A DNA stretch of 64,000 nt from Mycobacterium sp. UM_WGJ (GTDB lineage Bacteria > Actinomycetota > Actinomycetes > Mycobacteriales > Mycobacteriaceae). This document shows, piece after piece, positions 8,447-16,773 of this stretch; within the stretch, counting starts at the first letter, position 1, and each line of letters opens with the position of its first letter. A model generated the notes under the pieces. The model did not search any database and was not told where the DNA came from. It was given only the letters and a program-made list of their open reading frames with translations. The translations under genes were made by a program, and so were the position numbers. The stretch covers positions 1 to 64,000 of the forward strand of contig NZ_AUWR01000032.1 of assembly GCF_000455125.1 (NCBI RefSeq). The letters run 5' to 3'.

Positions 8447-9591
8447 TGACCGCTCGTACCAATGTCGGCACCGTCGAGGATCTGCACGCCTCGGCCACAA
8501 AGATGGTGGGTCTGGACGACTTCGGTCCCGACGACGACAATTACCGCGAAGCACTCGGTGTATTGCTGGACTCCTATCGCAGCGAGGCCGACCTCACCGA
8601 GTTGGGCAGCAAGATGAACCGGTTCTTCCTGCGCGGTGCGCTGGTGGCCCGGCTGCTGTCACAGGCCGGCTGGAATGCCAATCCTGAGTACACCCAGGTC
8701 GGCATCGAGCGGCCGATCTTCGTCACCGGGCTGCCCCGCACCGGAACGACCGCGCTGCACCGGCTACTGGGGGCCGATCCGGCGCACCAGGGCTTAGAGA
8801 TGTGGCTGGCCGAGTTTCCGCAGCCGCGGCCGCCACGCGAAACCTGGGACAGCAACCCGGTTTACCAGCAGATGAAGGCCCAGTTCGAACGGCACCATGA
8901 CGAGAACCCGGACTACACCGGGCTGCACTTCATGACCGCCGACGGCCTGGAGGAATGCTGGCAGCTGCTGCGCCAATCGCTGCACTCGGTGTCCTATGAG
9001 ACGCTGGCGCACCTGCCTACTTATTCACGCTGGCTCTCCGAGCAGGACTGGACCCCGGCGTACCAGCGGCATCGCCGCAACCTGCAGCTGATCGGTCTCA
9101 ACGACACGGACAAGCGGTGGGTGCTTAAAAATCCCAGCCATCTGTTCGCGTTGGACGCGATCATGGCGGTCTATCCCGACGCGCTCATCGTGCAGTGCCA
9201 TCGGCCGGCCGAGACCATCCTGGCGTCGATGTGCTCACTGGCTCGGCACACCACCGAAGGTCAGTCGAACACCTTCGTCGGCGCGCAGATCGGCGCCGAC
9301 GAGATGGAGACCTGGGCGCGGGGGCTGGAGCTGTTCAACAGCCAACGCGCCCAATATGACCAGGCCCAGTTCTGCGACATCGATTACCAGGATTTCGTCG
9401 CCGACCCGCTGGCCACCGCCGCGGGCATCTACGAACGCTTCGGCCTGCCGCTCTCCGACGAGGCGCGCCAGGCCATGGCCGATGACTATGCCGCCAGCAA
9501 GACCGGCCCGCGCGCGCCCAAGCACGAATACTCGCTGGCCGACTACGGGTTGACCGCCGAGCAGGTCCGGGAGCGCTTCGCCGGCCTGTAG
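8446..9591 (+). CDS. Sulfotransferase-family protein, Rv3529c orthologue
   Basis: The 381-residue protein carries the PAPS-binding 5'-phosphosulfate loop in VTGLPRTGTTALHRLLGADP near residue 90 and a 3'-phosphate-type region, YPDALIVQCHRPAETILASMCSL, near residue 245. These mark the mycobacterial sulfotransferase_3-like family. It probably transfers sulfate or a related group to a lipid or sterol hydroxyl, but the acceptor is unknown. It is the last gene of the DUF1214-SDR-sulfotransferase unit and ends 39 bases before a convergent gene. Confidence 0.82.
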   Translation: MTARTNVGTVEDLHASATKMVGLDDFGPDDDNYREALGVLLDSYRSEADLTELGSKMNRFFLRGALVARLLSQAGWNANPEYTQVGIERPIFVTGLPRTGTTALHRLLGADPAHQGLEMWLAEFPQPRPPRETWDSNPVYQQMKAQFERHHDENPDYTGLHFMTADGLEECWQLLRQSLHSVSYETLAHLPTYSRWLSEQDWTPAYQRHRRNLQLIGLNDTDKRWVLKNPSHLFALDAIMAVYPDALIVQCHRPAETILASMCSLARHTTEGQSNTFVGAQIGADEMETWARGLELFNSQRAQYDQAQFCDIDYQDFVADPLATAAGIYERFGLPLSDEARQAMADDYAASKTGPRAPKHEYSLADYGLTAEQVRERFAGL

Positions 9592-9630
9592 CCGCGCCAG
9601 CAGCTTAGTGACTGCTCGCAGGGCGTGGGG

Positions 9631-10098
9631 CTAGTCGATGCCGTCGCCGGGCGGGGGAGCGCTGGAGCCCTCCTCCAGATGGCCCTCGGCGACCGCGTGC
9701 GCAATGCTCTTGGAGAGCTTCGGGCAGCCGCGGCTGCGACTACTGGAGTGGCCGGCCTCGCGTTCGGCGGCGAAGTAGGCACACTGCTGCACCGCCGCTG
9801 AATTCCATTGCACCGAGGTGTATCCGGGCCCCAGCTTCTTGACCTCGACGGTGGCGGTGCAGTGCCGGCATTCCACCGGCATCAGACCCGAATGCAGGTA
9901 GCGGTCGGTATCTCGTTCGGTCGCAGCACGAATCGCCTCGTAGCGTTCCGGGTCGACCGGAAACAGCGGTTGCCGCGAGTAGCGGGTGTCGGGCCCGTCG
10001 TCGGGGGAGTCGCCGTGCTCGCCGTGGTCGTCGTGCGGACCGTAGAACATCAGCATGGACCGGGCCAGCTCACCGGCGTCGGGAACCTCGCGGGCCAT
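9631..10098 (-). CDS. Conserved hypothetical protein, Rv3527 orthologue
   Basis: The 155-residue protein lies 10 bases downstream of kshA on the same strand, as Rv3527 follows kshA in M. tuberculosis. It has a CxxC pair (VECRHC), two later Cys residues, and a hydrophilic His/Asp-rich N-terminal segment (GPHDDHGEHGDSPDDGPD). The Cys pairs suggest a metal site, but no domain is recognised. It is probably co-transcribed with kshA under KstR control. Function unknown. Confidence 0.75.
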   Translation of the reverse strand: MAREVPDAGELARSMLMFYGPHDDHGEHGDSPDDGPDTRYSRQPLFPVDPERYEAIRAATERDTDRYLHSGLMPVECRHCTATVEVKKLGPGYTSVQWNSAAVQQCAYFAAEREAGHSSSRSRGCPKLSKSIAHAVAEGHLEEGSSAPPPGDGID

Positions 10099-10108
10099 GG
10101 CGCCAGGC

Positions 10109-11281
10109 CTACTCTGCGTTAACGGTTTCGGAAGCCTTTGCGGCTTTCGCTTCCTCTTCCTGCACCCGCAGGTTCTCGGCGACTTCGGCGTTCCACTTCT
10201 CGTTGGCCACCGTCGCGTCGATCTCGATCTCGAAGCGATCGGTCATCTCGGGCGTGACGTCGGCAGCGTCGACGTAGAACTGCGAGTACCACCGGCGCAG
10301 CTGGTAGACCGCGCCGTCTTCCTCGACTAGCAGCGGGTTCTCGATCCGACTCTTGTGCGTCCAGATCTCCACGTCCTGCAGGAAGCCCTTGCTGACCCCG
10401 TCGGTCATGGCGTCGGCGATCTTCTCGGTCGTCGCGTCGTCGAGCCCCTTGGGCTTCTGCACGATCACGCCCCACATCAGCCGGAACTGGTCCTGGCTGA
10501 TCGGGTAGTGGCAGTTGATCAGGATCGACTCGGCCTTGAAGCCGCCGTAGCTGTTGTGCAGCCAGTTGATCATGAACGACGGGCCGAAGTAGGAGGCCTC
10601 GGAGTCCAATTCCGAACCGCCGTAACTGGTGCCCAGGCCGGGCACGTCGGAACGGCCGACATTGTGCAGGTACTGCGAGGCGACGTGGCCCTCGAAGACG
10701 TTCTTGAACGAGGTGGGCAGGCCGTAGTGGATGTAGAAGAAGTGTGCGAAGTCGGTGACGTTGTCGATGATGTCGCGGCAGTTGGAGTCGATCACCATGG
10801 AGTTCCAGCGCCAGTCGGTCCACTCACCGCTCGACCACTCCGGGATCTCCGGGATCCGCACCTCGTCCGGCGGCGGGTTGCCTTCGGGGTCGTTGTACAT
10901 GAACAGCAGCCCGCCGCGCACGTCGGTCGGGAAGGACTGGGTGCGCGCCACCCGCGGGGTCCGCTTGGAGTACGGCACCAGTTTGCAGCGCCCGTCGCCG
11001 CCCCAGCGCCAGTCGTGGAACGGGCAGGCGACCTCGTCGCCCTTGATCTCACCGCGGCTCAGGTCGCCGCCCATGTGGCGGCAGTAGGCGTCGAGCACGT
11101 GCAGCTCACCCTGCGAGTCGGCGAAAACCACCAGCTTGGCGCCGAACGCGTGAATCGAGTGCGGCTTGCCGTCCTGGAAGTCCTTCACCGGGCCCAGGCA
11201 GTGCCAGCCACGCGCATAGCGGTCCGGCAGTGTTCCGGTATCGATGTGGCGGACGCCGACCTCGGCGTTGTCAGTGCTCAC
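10109..11281 (-). CDS. kshA: 3-ketosteroid 9-alpha-monooxygenase, oxygenase component KshA
   Basis: This Rieske non-haem iron oxygenase hydroxylates C9 of 3-ketosteroids and so triggers opening of ring B. It receives electrons from the reductase KshB, encoded elsewhere. The 390-residue sequence has the Rieske [2Fe-2S] ligands C67/H69 (YCRHMGG) and C86/H89 (CPFHDW). The mononuclear iron His pair H180 and H185 lies in DNVTDFAHFFYIHYG. A KstR-type site sits 27 bases upstream in the gap shared with the divergent carbonic-anhydrase-like gene. Confidence 0.96.
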   Translation of the reverse strand: MSTDNAEVGVRHIDTGTLPDRYARGWHCLGPVKDFQDGKPHSIHAFGAKLVVFADSQGELHVLDAYCRHMGGDLSRGEIKGDEVACPFHDWRWGGDGRCKLVPYSKRTPRVARTQSFPTDVRGGLLFMYNDPEGNPPPDEVRIPEIPEWSSGEWTDWRWNSMVIDSNCRDIIDNVTDFAHFFYIHYGLPTSFKNVFEGHVASQYLHNVGRSDVPGLGTSYGGSELDSEASYFGPSFMINWLHNSYGGFKAESILINCHYPISQDQFRLMWGVIVQKPKGLDDATTEKIADAMTDGVSKGFLQDVEIWTHKSRIENPLLVEEDGAVYQLRRWYSQFYVDAADVTPEMTDRFEIEIDATVANEKWNAEVAENLRVQEEEAKAAKASETVNAE

Positions 11282-11308
11282 CTGTTGCCTCCAACCTTCG
11301 CTTCTAAC

Positions 11309-11322
11309 TAGAACACGTTACA
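11309..11322. promoter_or_regulatory. KstR-type operator between kshA and the gamma-CA-like gene
   Basis: TAGAACACGTTACA matches the KstR consensus TnnAACnnGTTnnA exactly. KstR is a TetR-family repressor released by 3-oxo-cholestenoyl-CoA-type ligands. The site is 27 bases from the kshA start and 68 bases from the divergent gene, so it may serve both. Confidence 0.85.
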
Positions 11323-11390
11323 GTTTTGACGCCTGTTTACGCAATAAGCCCTGCTGGTTCGGGGTCTTTCGTCCCTGGTATATGTGGATG

Positions 11391-11924
11391 ATGCAGCTGT
11401 TCTCCTTCAATGGCCGGGCGCCCAAGATCGATCCCACCGCCTTCGTGGCTCCCACCGCCACGCTCATCGGGGACGTCACCATCGAAGCCGGGGCCTCGGT
11501 GTGGTTCGGCGCCATCCTGCGCGCCGACGACGCGCCGATCGTGGTGCGCGAGGGTGCCAACGTGCAGGACGGCTCGGTGTTGCACGTGCCGCCGGGCGTT
11601 CCGGTGGACATCGGCCCGGGCGCGACGATCGCGCACATGTGCCTCATCCACGGCGCCAACATCGGCGCCGAGGCATTGATCGGCAACCACGCCACCGTGC
11701 TCGACGGCGCGGTGATCGGCAGCCGCAGCCTGGTTGCGGCCGGCGCGACGGTGCTTGCCGGCACCAAGATCCCGGCCGGGGTGCTGGTGACCGGCTCGCC
11801 CGCCGTCGTCAAAGGCCCGATCGCGGGAACCGGAGCAGAGATGTGGATCAACGCCAACCCGCCGTATTACCGCGACCTGGCGAAGCGGTACCGCGAAGGC
11901 ATGGAGCCGGTCGCCGAACAGTGA
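11391..11924 (+). CDS. Gamma-carbonic-anhydrase-like hexapeptide-repeat protein, Rv3525c orthologue
   Basis: The 177-residue protein is made of left-handed beta-helix hexapeptide repeats, from IDPTAFVAPTATLIGDVTIE to ATVLAGTKIPAGVLVTG. The three zinc-ligand His positions of gamma carbonic anhydrases appear conserved (VLHV, then IAHMCLIHG). It resembles the PaaY/CaiE group, where a thioesterase role has been shown for PaaY. ATG at 11391 is chosen because MQLFSFNGR matches family N-termini; ATG at 11388 is equally possible. It is divergent from kshA. Confidence 0.85.
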   Translation: MQLFSFNGRAPKIDPTAFVAPTATLIGDVTIEAGASVWFGAILRADDAPIVVREGANVQDGSVLHVPPGVPVDIGPGATIAHMCLIHGANIGAEALIGNHATVLDGAVIGSRSLVAAGATVLAGTKIPAGVLVTGSPAVVKGPIAGTGAEMWINANPPYYRDLAKRYREGMEPVAEQ

Positions 11925-11955
11925 CCGGCCGGCGCCGCAAGGCCTACATCTTGGC

Positions 11956-12366
11956 CTAGATCTTGCGGGCCGTCTTCGCGGCGCGGTCCAACTCCCAGTA
12001 GGCGCGCAGCGCGACCAGTTCACCCTTGTTGTTGGCCCGGTAGGTGAACACACCCTCGGTGACGATCTGATGACCGCCCATGGTGATGGTGATGTTTCCG
12101 GTGTTGGCTTCCTCGTCACCGCACTGGAAGGTGTCGGAGAAGTTGAACTCGATCTTGTCGGTGCTCGCGATGGCCTTGTCCCAGAACGCCGAGATCTCGT
12201 CGCGGCCGCGGTGGCCCTTGCCCTCGGGGTCGAAATGCGACGGCCCGATCGGGTCTTGCACGATCGCGTCGTCGGCGAAGTTGGCCAGCCAAGCTTCCTT
12301 GTCGCGGGCAGCTACCGCGTCACGGGAGCGCTTGCCCGCAATGTGGGCGGGGTGATCTGCGTTCAT
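11956..12366 (-). CDS. NTF2/ketosteroid-isomerase-like protein
   Basis: The 136-residue NTF2-fold protein has DAVAARDKEAWLANFADDAIVQDPIGPS at the N-terminus and HRGRDEISAFWDKAIAS in the middle, as in steroid delta-isomerase-like proteins. An AGGAGGAGA ribosome site precedes the ATG. It is the last gene of the DUF35-ltp4-ltp3 operon, 13 bases after the ltp3 stop. That context suggests a hydration or isomerisation step on a steroid side-chain CoA ester rather than ring isomerisation. This is inference. Confidence 0.75.
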   Translation of the reverse strand: MNADHPAHIAGKRSRDAVAARDKEAWLANFADDAIVQDPIGPSHFDPEGKGHRGRDEISAFWDKAIASTDKIEFNFSDTFQCGDEEANTGNITITMGGHQIVTEGVFTYRANNKGELVALRAYWELDRAAKTARKI

Positions 12367-12379
12367 GCGGGTCTCCTCC

Positions 12380-13552
12380 TCAGTTGGCGGGCTTGTCGGC
12401 GCCGACAACCCACATCGAGTAGTACTGTGAGCCGCCGCCGTAGGCGTGACCCAAGGCCTTGCGGGCATTCGGGACCTGGTGGTCACCGGCCTTACCCATC
12501 ACCTGGATCGCCGACTCGGCGAACCGGATCATGCCCGAGGCGCCGATCGGGTTGGACGACAACACGCCGCCGGAGGCATTGAACGGGATCTTGCCGTCGA
12601 TCGCGGTCTCGCCGGCCTCGGTGAGCTTCCAGCCCTCACCTTCGGGAGCGAACCCGAGATTCTCCAGCCACATCGGCTCGAACCAGGAGAACGGCACATA
12701 CACCTCTGCGCAGTCGATCTCGTCGATCGGGCTGGTGATCCCGGCTTCCTTCCACAGCGCCGCCGCAGCGTCTCGGCCGGCCTGCGGATTGACCTGATCG
12801 CGACCGGAATAAGCCAGTGGCTCGGTGCGCAGTGCCGTGGCGTGGATCCAGGCCACCGGATGCCCCTCGGCGATCCGCGCGTCAGCGATCTCCTCGTTGC
12901 CGATCACCATTGCGGCGGCACCGTCGGAGGACGGGCAGGTCTCATCGAATCGGATGGGATCCCACAGCATCTGGGAGGCCATCACCTTCTCGAGCGTGAT
13001 GTCCGGTTGATGCAGATGCGCCAGGGGATTGCGGGCTCCGTTGAGCCGGTCCTTGACCGCGACCATCGCTCCGATATGCGTCGGCGCGCCGGAGCGGCGA
13101 ATGTAGGCCCGCACGTGCGGGGCGAAATAGCCACCGGCGCCGGCCCCCACCGGCTTGGTGAACGGCACCGGAATGCTCAGCGCCCACATGGCGTTGGACT
13201 CCGACTGCTTCTCCCAGGCCATGGTCAGCACCCGCCGGAACTTGCCGGACTTCACCAGGCTCGCGGCCACGACCGCGGTCGAGCCGCCCACCGAGCCGGC
13301 GGTGTGCACCCGGATCAGCGGCTTGCCGGTGGCGCCGACGGCGTCGGCCATGAACAGCTCGGGCATCATGACGCCCTCGAAGAAGTCCGGAGCCTTACCG
13401 ACCACCACTGCGTCGATGTCGTCGAACGTCGAGCCCGAATCGGCCAGCGCGCGATCGATGGCCTCACGCACCAGGCCGTTCATCGACACGTCCTGGCGCT
13501 TGGCGACGTACTTGGTCTGCCCGGTGCCCAGCACCGCAGCGAGCTGGCCCAT
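12380..13552 (-). CDS. ltp3: Steroid side-chain thiolase-fold lyase subunit Ltp3 (Rv3523 orthologue)
   Basis: The 390-residue SCP2-thiolase-fold protein has IRVHTAGSVGGSTAVVAASLV where true thiolases carry the nucleophilic Cys. No Cys is present there, which argues for a lyase (retro-aldol) rather than a thiolase. Other conserved stretches are CPSSDGAAAMVIG and GHAYGGGSQYYSMWVV. In Rhodococcus, ltp3 and ltp4 are needed for degrading C24-branched sterol side chains. It overlaps ltp4 by one base (TGATG) and probably pairs with it. Confidence 0.88.
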   Translation of the reverse strand: MGQLAAVLGTGQTKYVAKRQDVSMNGLVREAIDRALADSGSTFDDIDAVVVGKAPDFFEGVMMPELFMADAVGATGKPLIRVHTAGSVGGSTAVVAASLVKSGKFRRVLTMAWEKQSESNAMWALSIPVPFTKPVGAGAGGYFAPHVRAYIRRSGAPTHIGAMVAVKDRLNGARNPLAHLHQPDITLEKVMASQMLWDPIRFDETCPSSDGAAAMVIGNEEIADARIAEGHPVAWIHATALRTEPLAYSGRDQVNPQAGRDAAAALWKEAGITSPIDEIDCAEVYVPFSWFEPMWLENLGFAPEGEGWKLTEAGETAIDGKIPFNASGGVLSSNPIGASGMIRFAESAIQVMGKAGDHQVPNARKALGHAYGGGSQYYSMWVVGADKPAN

Positions 13553-14616
13553 CAGTTGCGTCCTTCCATCACCGCGACCAGGTTCTGCTGCAGCGCAGGT
13601 CCGCTGGTGGCGTGGGCCAGTACTCGGCCCGCCGAACCATTGAAGATGTGTTGTGCGGCAAAGCCGATGCGCTCCAGTCCCGCGACGAACATCGGATTGG
13701 CCGCCAGGGCGCCGCCGGAGGGGTTCACCTTCGTTTTCGACGGCAACTGCATGGCTTCGGTCAAAATCAGGTGCTGATGGGTGAACGGCGCGTGGATCTC
13801 AGCGACGTCCACCGCCGGCATGTCGTCGCCGGTCGCCACGCGAGTGGAGGCGGTGGTCGACGGGGAGCGGGTCAGATCCCGGCTGCCCAGCACCGGAGAC
13901 TCGATGCGGTGCTCGAATCCGGTGATCCAGGCCGGGTTTTCGCACAGTTCGCGAGCCCGGTCGCCGGCGGCCAGAACGATCGCGGCCGCGCCGTCGGTGA
14001 TGGGTGCGATGTCGTGCCTGCGCAGCGGGTCGGCGAAGAACGGGCGTGCCAGCAGCTCGTCGAGGTCGGTCGACGACTCCACCGAGTCCACCCGGTCTGA
14101 CGCGGCGAACGAATCCATTGCCACCCGGGCCATCTGCTCGCGGGTCCACTGACCACTGTCCAGCCCGAGCCGGGCCTGCAACGCTGCGATCGAGACCGCG
14201 TCGGGCCACAGGGGCGCAACGGTGTAGGGGTCGGTCTGCAGCGCCAGGATCCGGCGCAGCTGGCCGGCCGAGGACTTGCCGAAACCGTAGGCCAGCGCGG
14301 TGTCGACCTCGCCGGTCAGCACCTTGATGTAGGCCTCATAGAGCGCCCATGCGCCGTCCATCTCCACGTGCGACTCGTTGATGGGCGGAACCGCGCCGAT
14401 CGAGTCGATCGCTGAGATGAACGAGAATGCGCGTCCGGCAAGGTAATCCGAGGAACCCGAGCACCAGAAGCCGATGTCGGTCTGGGCGATGCCCAGGTCG
14501 GAGTACAACTGGGCGAAACACGGCATCAACATCTCGACGCCGTTGGTGGTGCCGTCGGTGCGGCGAACGTGCGGGGCGTGGGCGAAACCCACCACCGCGA
14601 CATCGCGTTGCGTCAT
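13552..14616 (-). CDS. ltp4: Steroid side-chain thiolase-fold lyase subunit Ltp4 (Rv3522 orthologue)
   Basis: The product is 354 residues, the same length as Rv3522. It has a thiolase-like fold (MTQRDVAVVGFAHAPHV at the start, ITDGAAAIVLAAGDRA in the middle, KVNPSGGALAANPMFVAGL near the end). As in Ltp3, the position of the thiolase Cys (HVEMDGAWALYEAY) has none. Ltp3/Ltp4 are associated with aldol cleavage of C24-branched sterol side chains. The ATG at 14616 lies 8 bases after the DUF35 stop; a longer in-frame reading upstream has no similarity. Confidence 0.87.
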   Translation of the reverse strand: MTQRDVAVVGFAHAPHVRRTDGTTNGVEMLMPCFAQLYSDLGIAQTDIGFWCSGSSDYLAGRAFSFISAIDSIGAVPPINESHVEMDGAWALYEAYIKVLTGEVDTALAYGFGKSSAGQLRRILALQTDPYTVAPLWPDAVSIAALQARLGLDSGQWTREQMARVAMDSFAASDRVDSVESSTDLDELLARPFFADPLRRHDIAPITDGAAAIVLAAGDRARELCENPAWITGFEHRIESPVLGSRDLTRSPSTTASTRVATGDDMPAVDVAEIHAPFTHQHLILTEAMQLPSKTKVNPSGGALAANPMFVAGLERIGFAAQHIFNGSAGRVLAHATSGPALQQNLVAVMEGRN

Positions 14617-14624
14617 GCTGCCCC

Positions 14625-15617
14625 TCACAGGTGGTGCTTGTAGGTGTCGTAGTCGGCGTCCGGTTCGCCGGTGGGCCGGAAGTATTCGATGTTGTCGATG
14701 CCCAGGCCCCACTCCTCGCGGGGCTTCCACACCGCCGCGACACGCATGCCCATGCGCACCTCGTGTGCGTCGATGTCGGACACCAAGTGCAGGAACGGAA
14801 TATCGGCACCGTCGAGCAGCACGTAGGCGGCCACGTACGGCGGCTTGATGCGCTGCCCGGCGAACGGGATGTTGATGATGGCGAACGTCGTCACCGTTCC
14901 GGTGTCGGGCAACTCGACGAAGTTGTCCAGCGGCAGGCCGGTGGCCGGGTCGGCTTCCTTGGGCGGGAAGTACAGCTTGCCCTCGGTGCCGGTGCGGGCC
15001 CCCAGCAGTTTGCCCTCCTGCAAGGCGCGCAGATACGCGCTTTCGGGTAGCGATGCGGTGTGCTGGATCTCCAGGCTGGACGGGACGACCACCATGGTCA
15101 CCGGATCACGCTCATCGGGGACATCGGCTACCGGTTCTGCCTCTTCGCCGATCGCGAAGTAGGCGATGTCGGTGATCGCGCCGACGGTCTCCTCGGCCCA
15201 GTGCGCGTGCACCCGGGTACCCGCGCTGATGGCCTTGGGGTTCTCGGCAGCCACCGCGTGCAGCAGTGGCACGTCGGCGCCGTCGAGCTTGATCAGCGCC
15301 CAGGCGAACGGAGTGTCCAGCGGCTGGCCCTCCAGGGGCTCCGGCTGCCATGACCACGAGACCACGGTGCCCACACTGCTCACCGGTACGATCTCGGTGA
15401 GCGGTTCGTAGCTGACCGGGTCATACTCGGCCGGTGGCACGTACACCCGACCGTCGGAGCCACGTACGCCGACGATGCGGCGCTCACGCAGAGCGGTGAA
15501 GAACGCGCCCAGAACAGGGCCGACTGAACGTGTGTAGTCGAAGGACAACTTCAGCGGCGCAGACAGCGGTGGCTCATGCTCATCGATCTGCGCGCGGGTG
15601 CTTTGGCTGGCAGTCAC
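14625..15617 (-). CDS. Tandem DUF35 OB-fold protein, Rv3521 orthologue
   Basis: The 330-residue protein consists of two similar DUF35-like units. In the first, RIVGVRGSDGRVYVPP is followed by an OB-fold part ending VRVH-type; in the second, KLLGARTGTEGKLYFPP is followed by a part ending MRVAAVWKPR. In DUF35 partners such as ChsH2 the motif carries zinc-ribbon Cys residues; this protein has no cysteine at all. DUF35 proteins are partners of thiolase-fold lyases, so it is the likely partner of Ltp3/Ltp4. It begins with GTG at 15617, 9 bases after a KstR site, which fits a short or absent leader. Confidence 0.85.
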   Translation of the reverse strand: MTASQSTRAQIDEHEPPLSAPLKLSFDYTRSVGPVLGAFFTALRERRIVGVRGSDGRVYVPPAEYDPVSYEPLTEIVPVSSVGTVVSWSWQPEPLEGQPLDTPFAWALIKLDGADVPLLHAVAAENPKAISAGTRVHAHWAEETVGAITDIAYFAIGEEAEPVADVPDERDPVTMVVVPSSLEIQHTASLPESAYLRALQEGKLLGARTGTEGKLYFPPKEADPATGLPLDNFVELPDTGTVTTFAIINIPFAGQRIKPPYVAAYVLLDGADIPFLHLVSDIDAHEVRMGMRVAAVWKPREEWGLGIDNIEYFRPTGEPDADYDTYKHHL

Positions 15618-15626
15618 GGCATCGAG

Positions 15627-15640
15627 TAGAACAGGTTCTA
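15627..15640. promoter_or_regulatory. KstR-type operator, DUF35-ltp operon / LLM gene
   Basis: TAGAACAGGTTCTA matches TnnAACnnGTTnnA exactly and is palindromic except at the central AG. It sits 9 bases from the DUF35 GTG and 35 bases from the ATG of the divergent LLM gene, so it can control both directions. Confidence 0.87.
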
Positions 15641-15675
15641 ACAATGGTGGCAAGCAGGCGAGCGAGGAGCCAAGG

Positions 15676-16707
15676 ATGAAGCTGGGACTGCAACTCGGAT
15701 ATTGGGGCGCGCAGCCGCCGACCAACCACGCCGAACTGGTGACCGCGGCCGAGGATGCCGGCTTCGACGCGGTCTTCACCGCCGAGGCCTGGGGCTCCGA
15801 TGCCTACACGCCGTTGGCCTGGTGGGGCTCGTCGACGTCACGGGTTCGGTTGGGCACCTCGGTGGTTCAGCTGTCGGCACGTACCCCGACCGCCTGCGCG
15901 ATGGCCGCTTTGACGTTGGACCACCTCTCCGGTGGCCGTCACATCCTGGGCTTGGGCGTGTCCGGTCCGCAGGTGGTGGAGGGCTGGTACGGCCAGCGCT
16001 TCGGCAAGCCGCTGGCTCGCACCCGCGAGTACATCGACATCCTGCGCCAGGTGTGGTCCCGCGAGGCCCCAGTGACAAGCGCCGGCCCGCACTACCCGCT
16101 GCCGATCAGCGGCGAGGGCAGCACCGGGCTGGGCAAGACACTCAAGCCGATCACCCACCCACGCCGGGCCGACATCCCGGTGATGCTCGGCGCCGAAGGC
16201 CCGAAGAACGTTGCGCTTTCGGCTGAGATCGCCGACGGTTGGCTGCCGATCTTCTACTCCCCGCGGCTGGCCGACATGTACAACGAATGGCTCGACGAAG
16301 GCTTCGCCCGTCCGGGCGCTCGCCGTACCCGGGAGACCTTCGAGATCTGCGCGACGGCCAACATCGTCATCACCGAGGACCGCGCCGCCGCGTTCGCGGC
16401 GATGAAGCCCTACCTGGCGCTCTACATGGGCGGCATGGGTTCGGAGGACACCAACTTCCACGCCGAGGTCTACCGCCGGATGGGCTACAGCGAGGTCGTT
16501 GACGACGTGACCAAGCTGTTCCGCTCCGGACAAAAGGACAAAGCCGGCGAGATCATCCCCGACGAGCTGGTTGACGACGCCGCGATCGTGGGAGACATCG
16601 ACTACGTCCGTAAGCAGATCACGGTGTGGGAGGCCGCCGGCGTCACCATGATGGTGGTCACCGGACGCAGCCCGGAGCAGATTCAGCAGCTGGCCTCGCT
16701 GGTTTAG
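15676..16707 (+). CDS. LLM-class F420-dependent oxidoreductase, Rv3520c orthologue
   Basis: The 343-residue luciferase-like TIM-barrel protein begins MKLGLQLGYWGAQPP and has RLGTSVVQLSARTPTACAMAALTLDHLSGGRHILGLGVSGPQVVEGWYG. The family uses F420 or FMN. In M. tuberculosis Rv3520c sits in the KstR regulon; its substrate is unknown, but a steroid or side-chain intermediate is likely. The ATG at 15676 has AAGG directly upstream and AGGAG 9 bases away. It is followed by the KstR-controlled acyl-CoA synthetase. Confidence 0.86.
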   Translation: MKLGLQLGYWGAQPPTNHAELVTAAEDAGFDAVFTAEAWGSDAYTPLAWWGSSTSRVRLGTSVVQLSARTPTACAMAALTLDHLSGGRHILGLGVSGPQVVEGWYGQRFGKPLARTREYIDILRQVWSREAPVTSAGPHYPLPISGEGSTGLGKTLKPITHPRRADIPVMLGAEGPKNVALSAEIADGWLPIFYSPRLADMYNEWLDEGFARPGARRTRETFEICATANIVITEDRAAAFAAMKPYLALYMGGMGSEDTNFHAEVYRRMGYSEVVDDVTKLFRSGQKDKAGEIIPDELVDDAAIVGDIDYVRKQITVWEAAGVTMMVVTGRSPEQIQQLASLV

Positions 16708-16737
16708 TTCGCTTGGACGCCCGGCGCCGTTCCTGCC

Positions 16738-16767
16738 TTGCGAGCAGACTAGAACGCGTTCTAGATT
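16738..16767 (+). promoter_or_regulatory. Promoter with embedded KstR operator, acyl-CoA synthetase gene
   Basis: The perfect palindrome TAGAACGCGTTCTA spans 16750-16763. It lies between a possible -35 (TTGCGA, 16738-16743) and a possible -10 (TAGATT, 16762-16767) with an 18-base spacer. The ATG at 16774 is 7 bases after the -10, so the transcript is probably leaderless. KstR bound here would block RNA polymerase directly. Confidence 0.75.
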
Positions 16768-16773
16768 GGCCGA

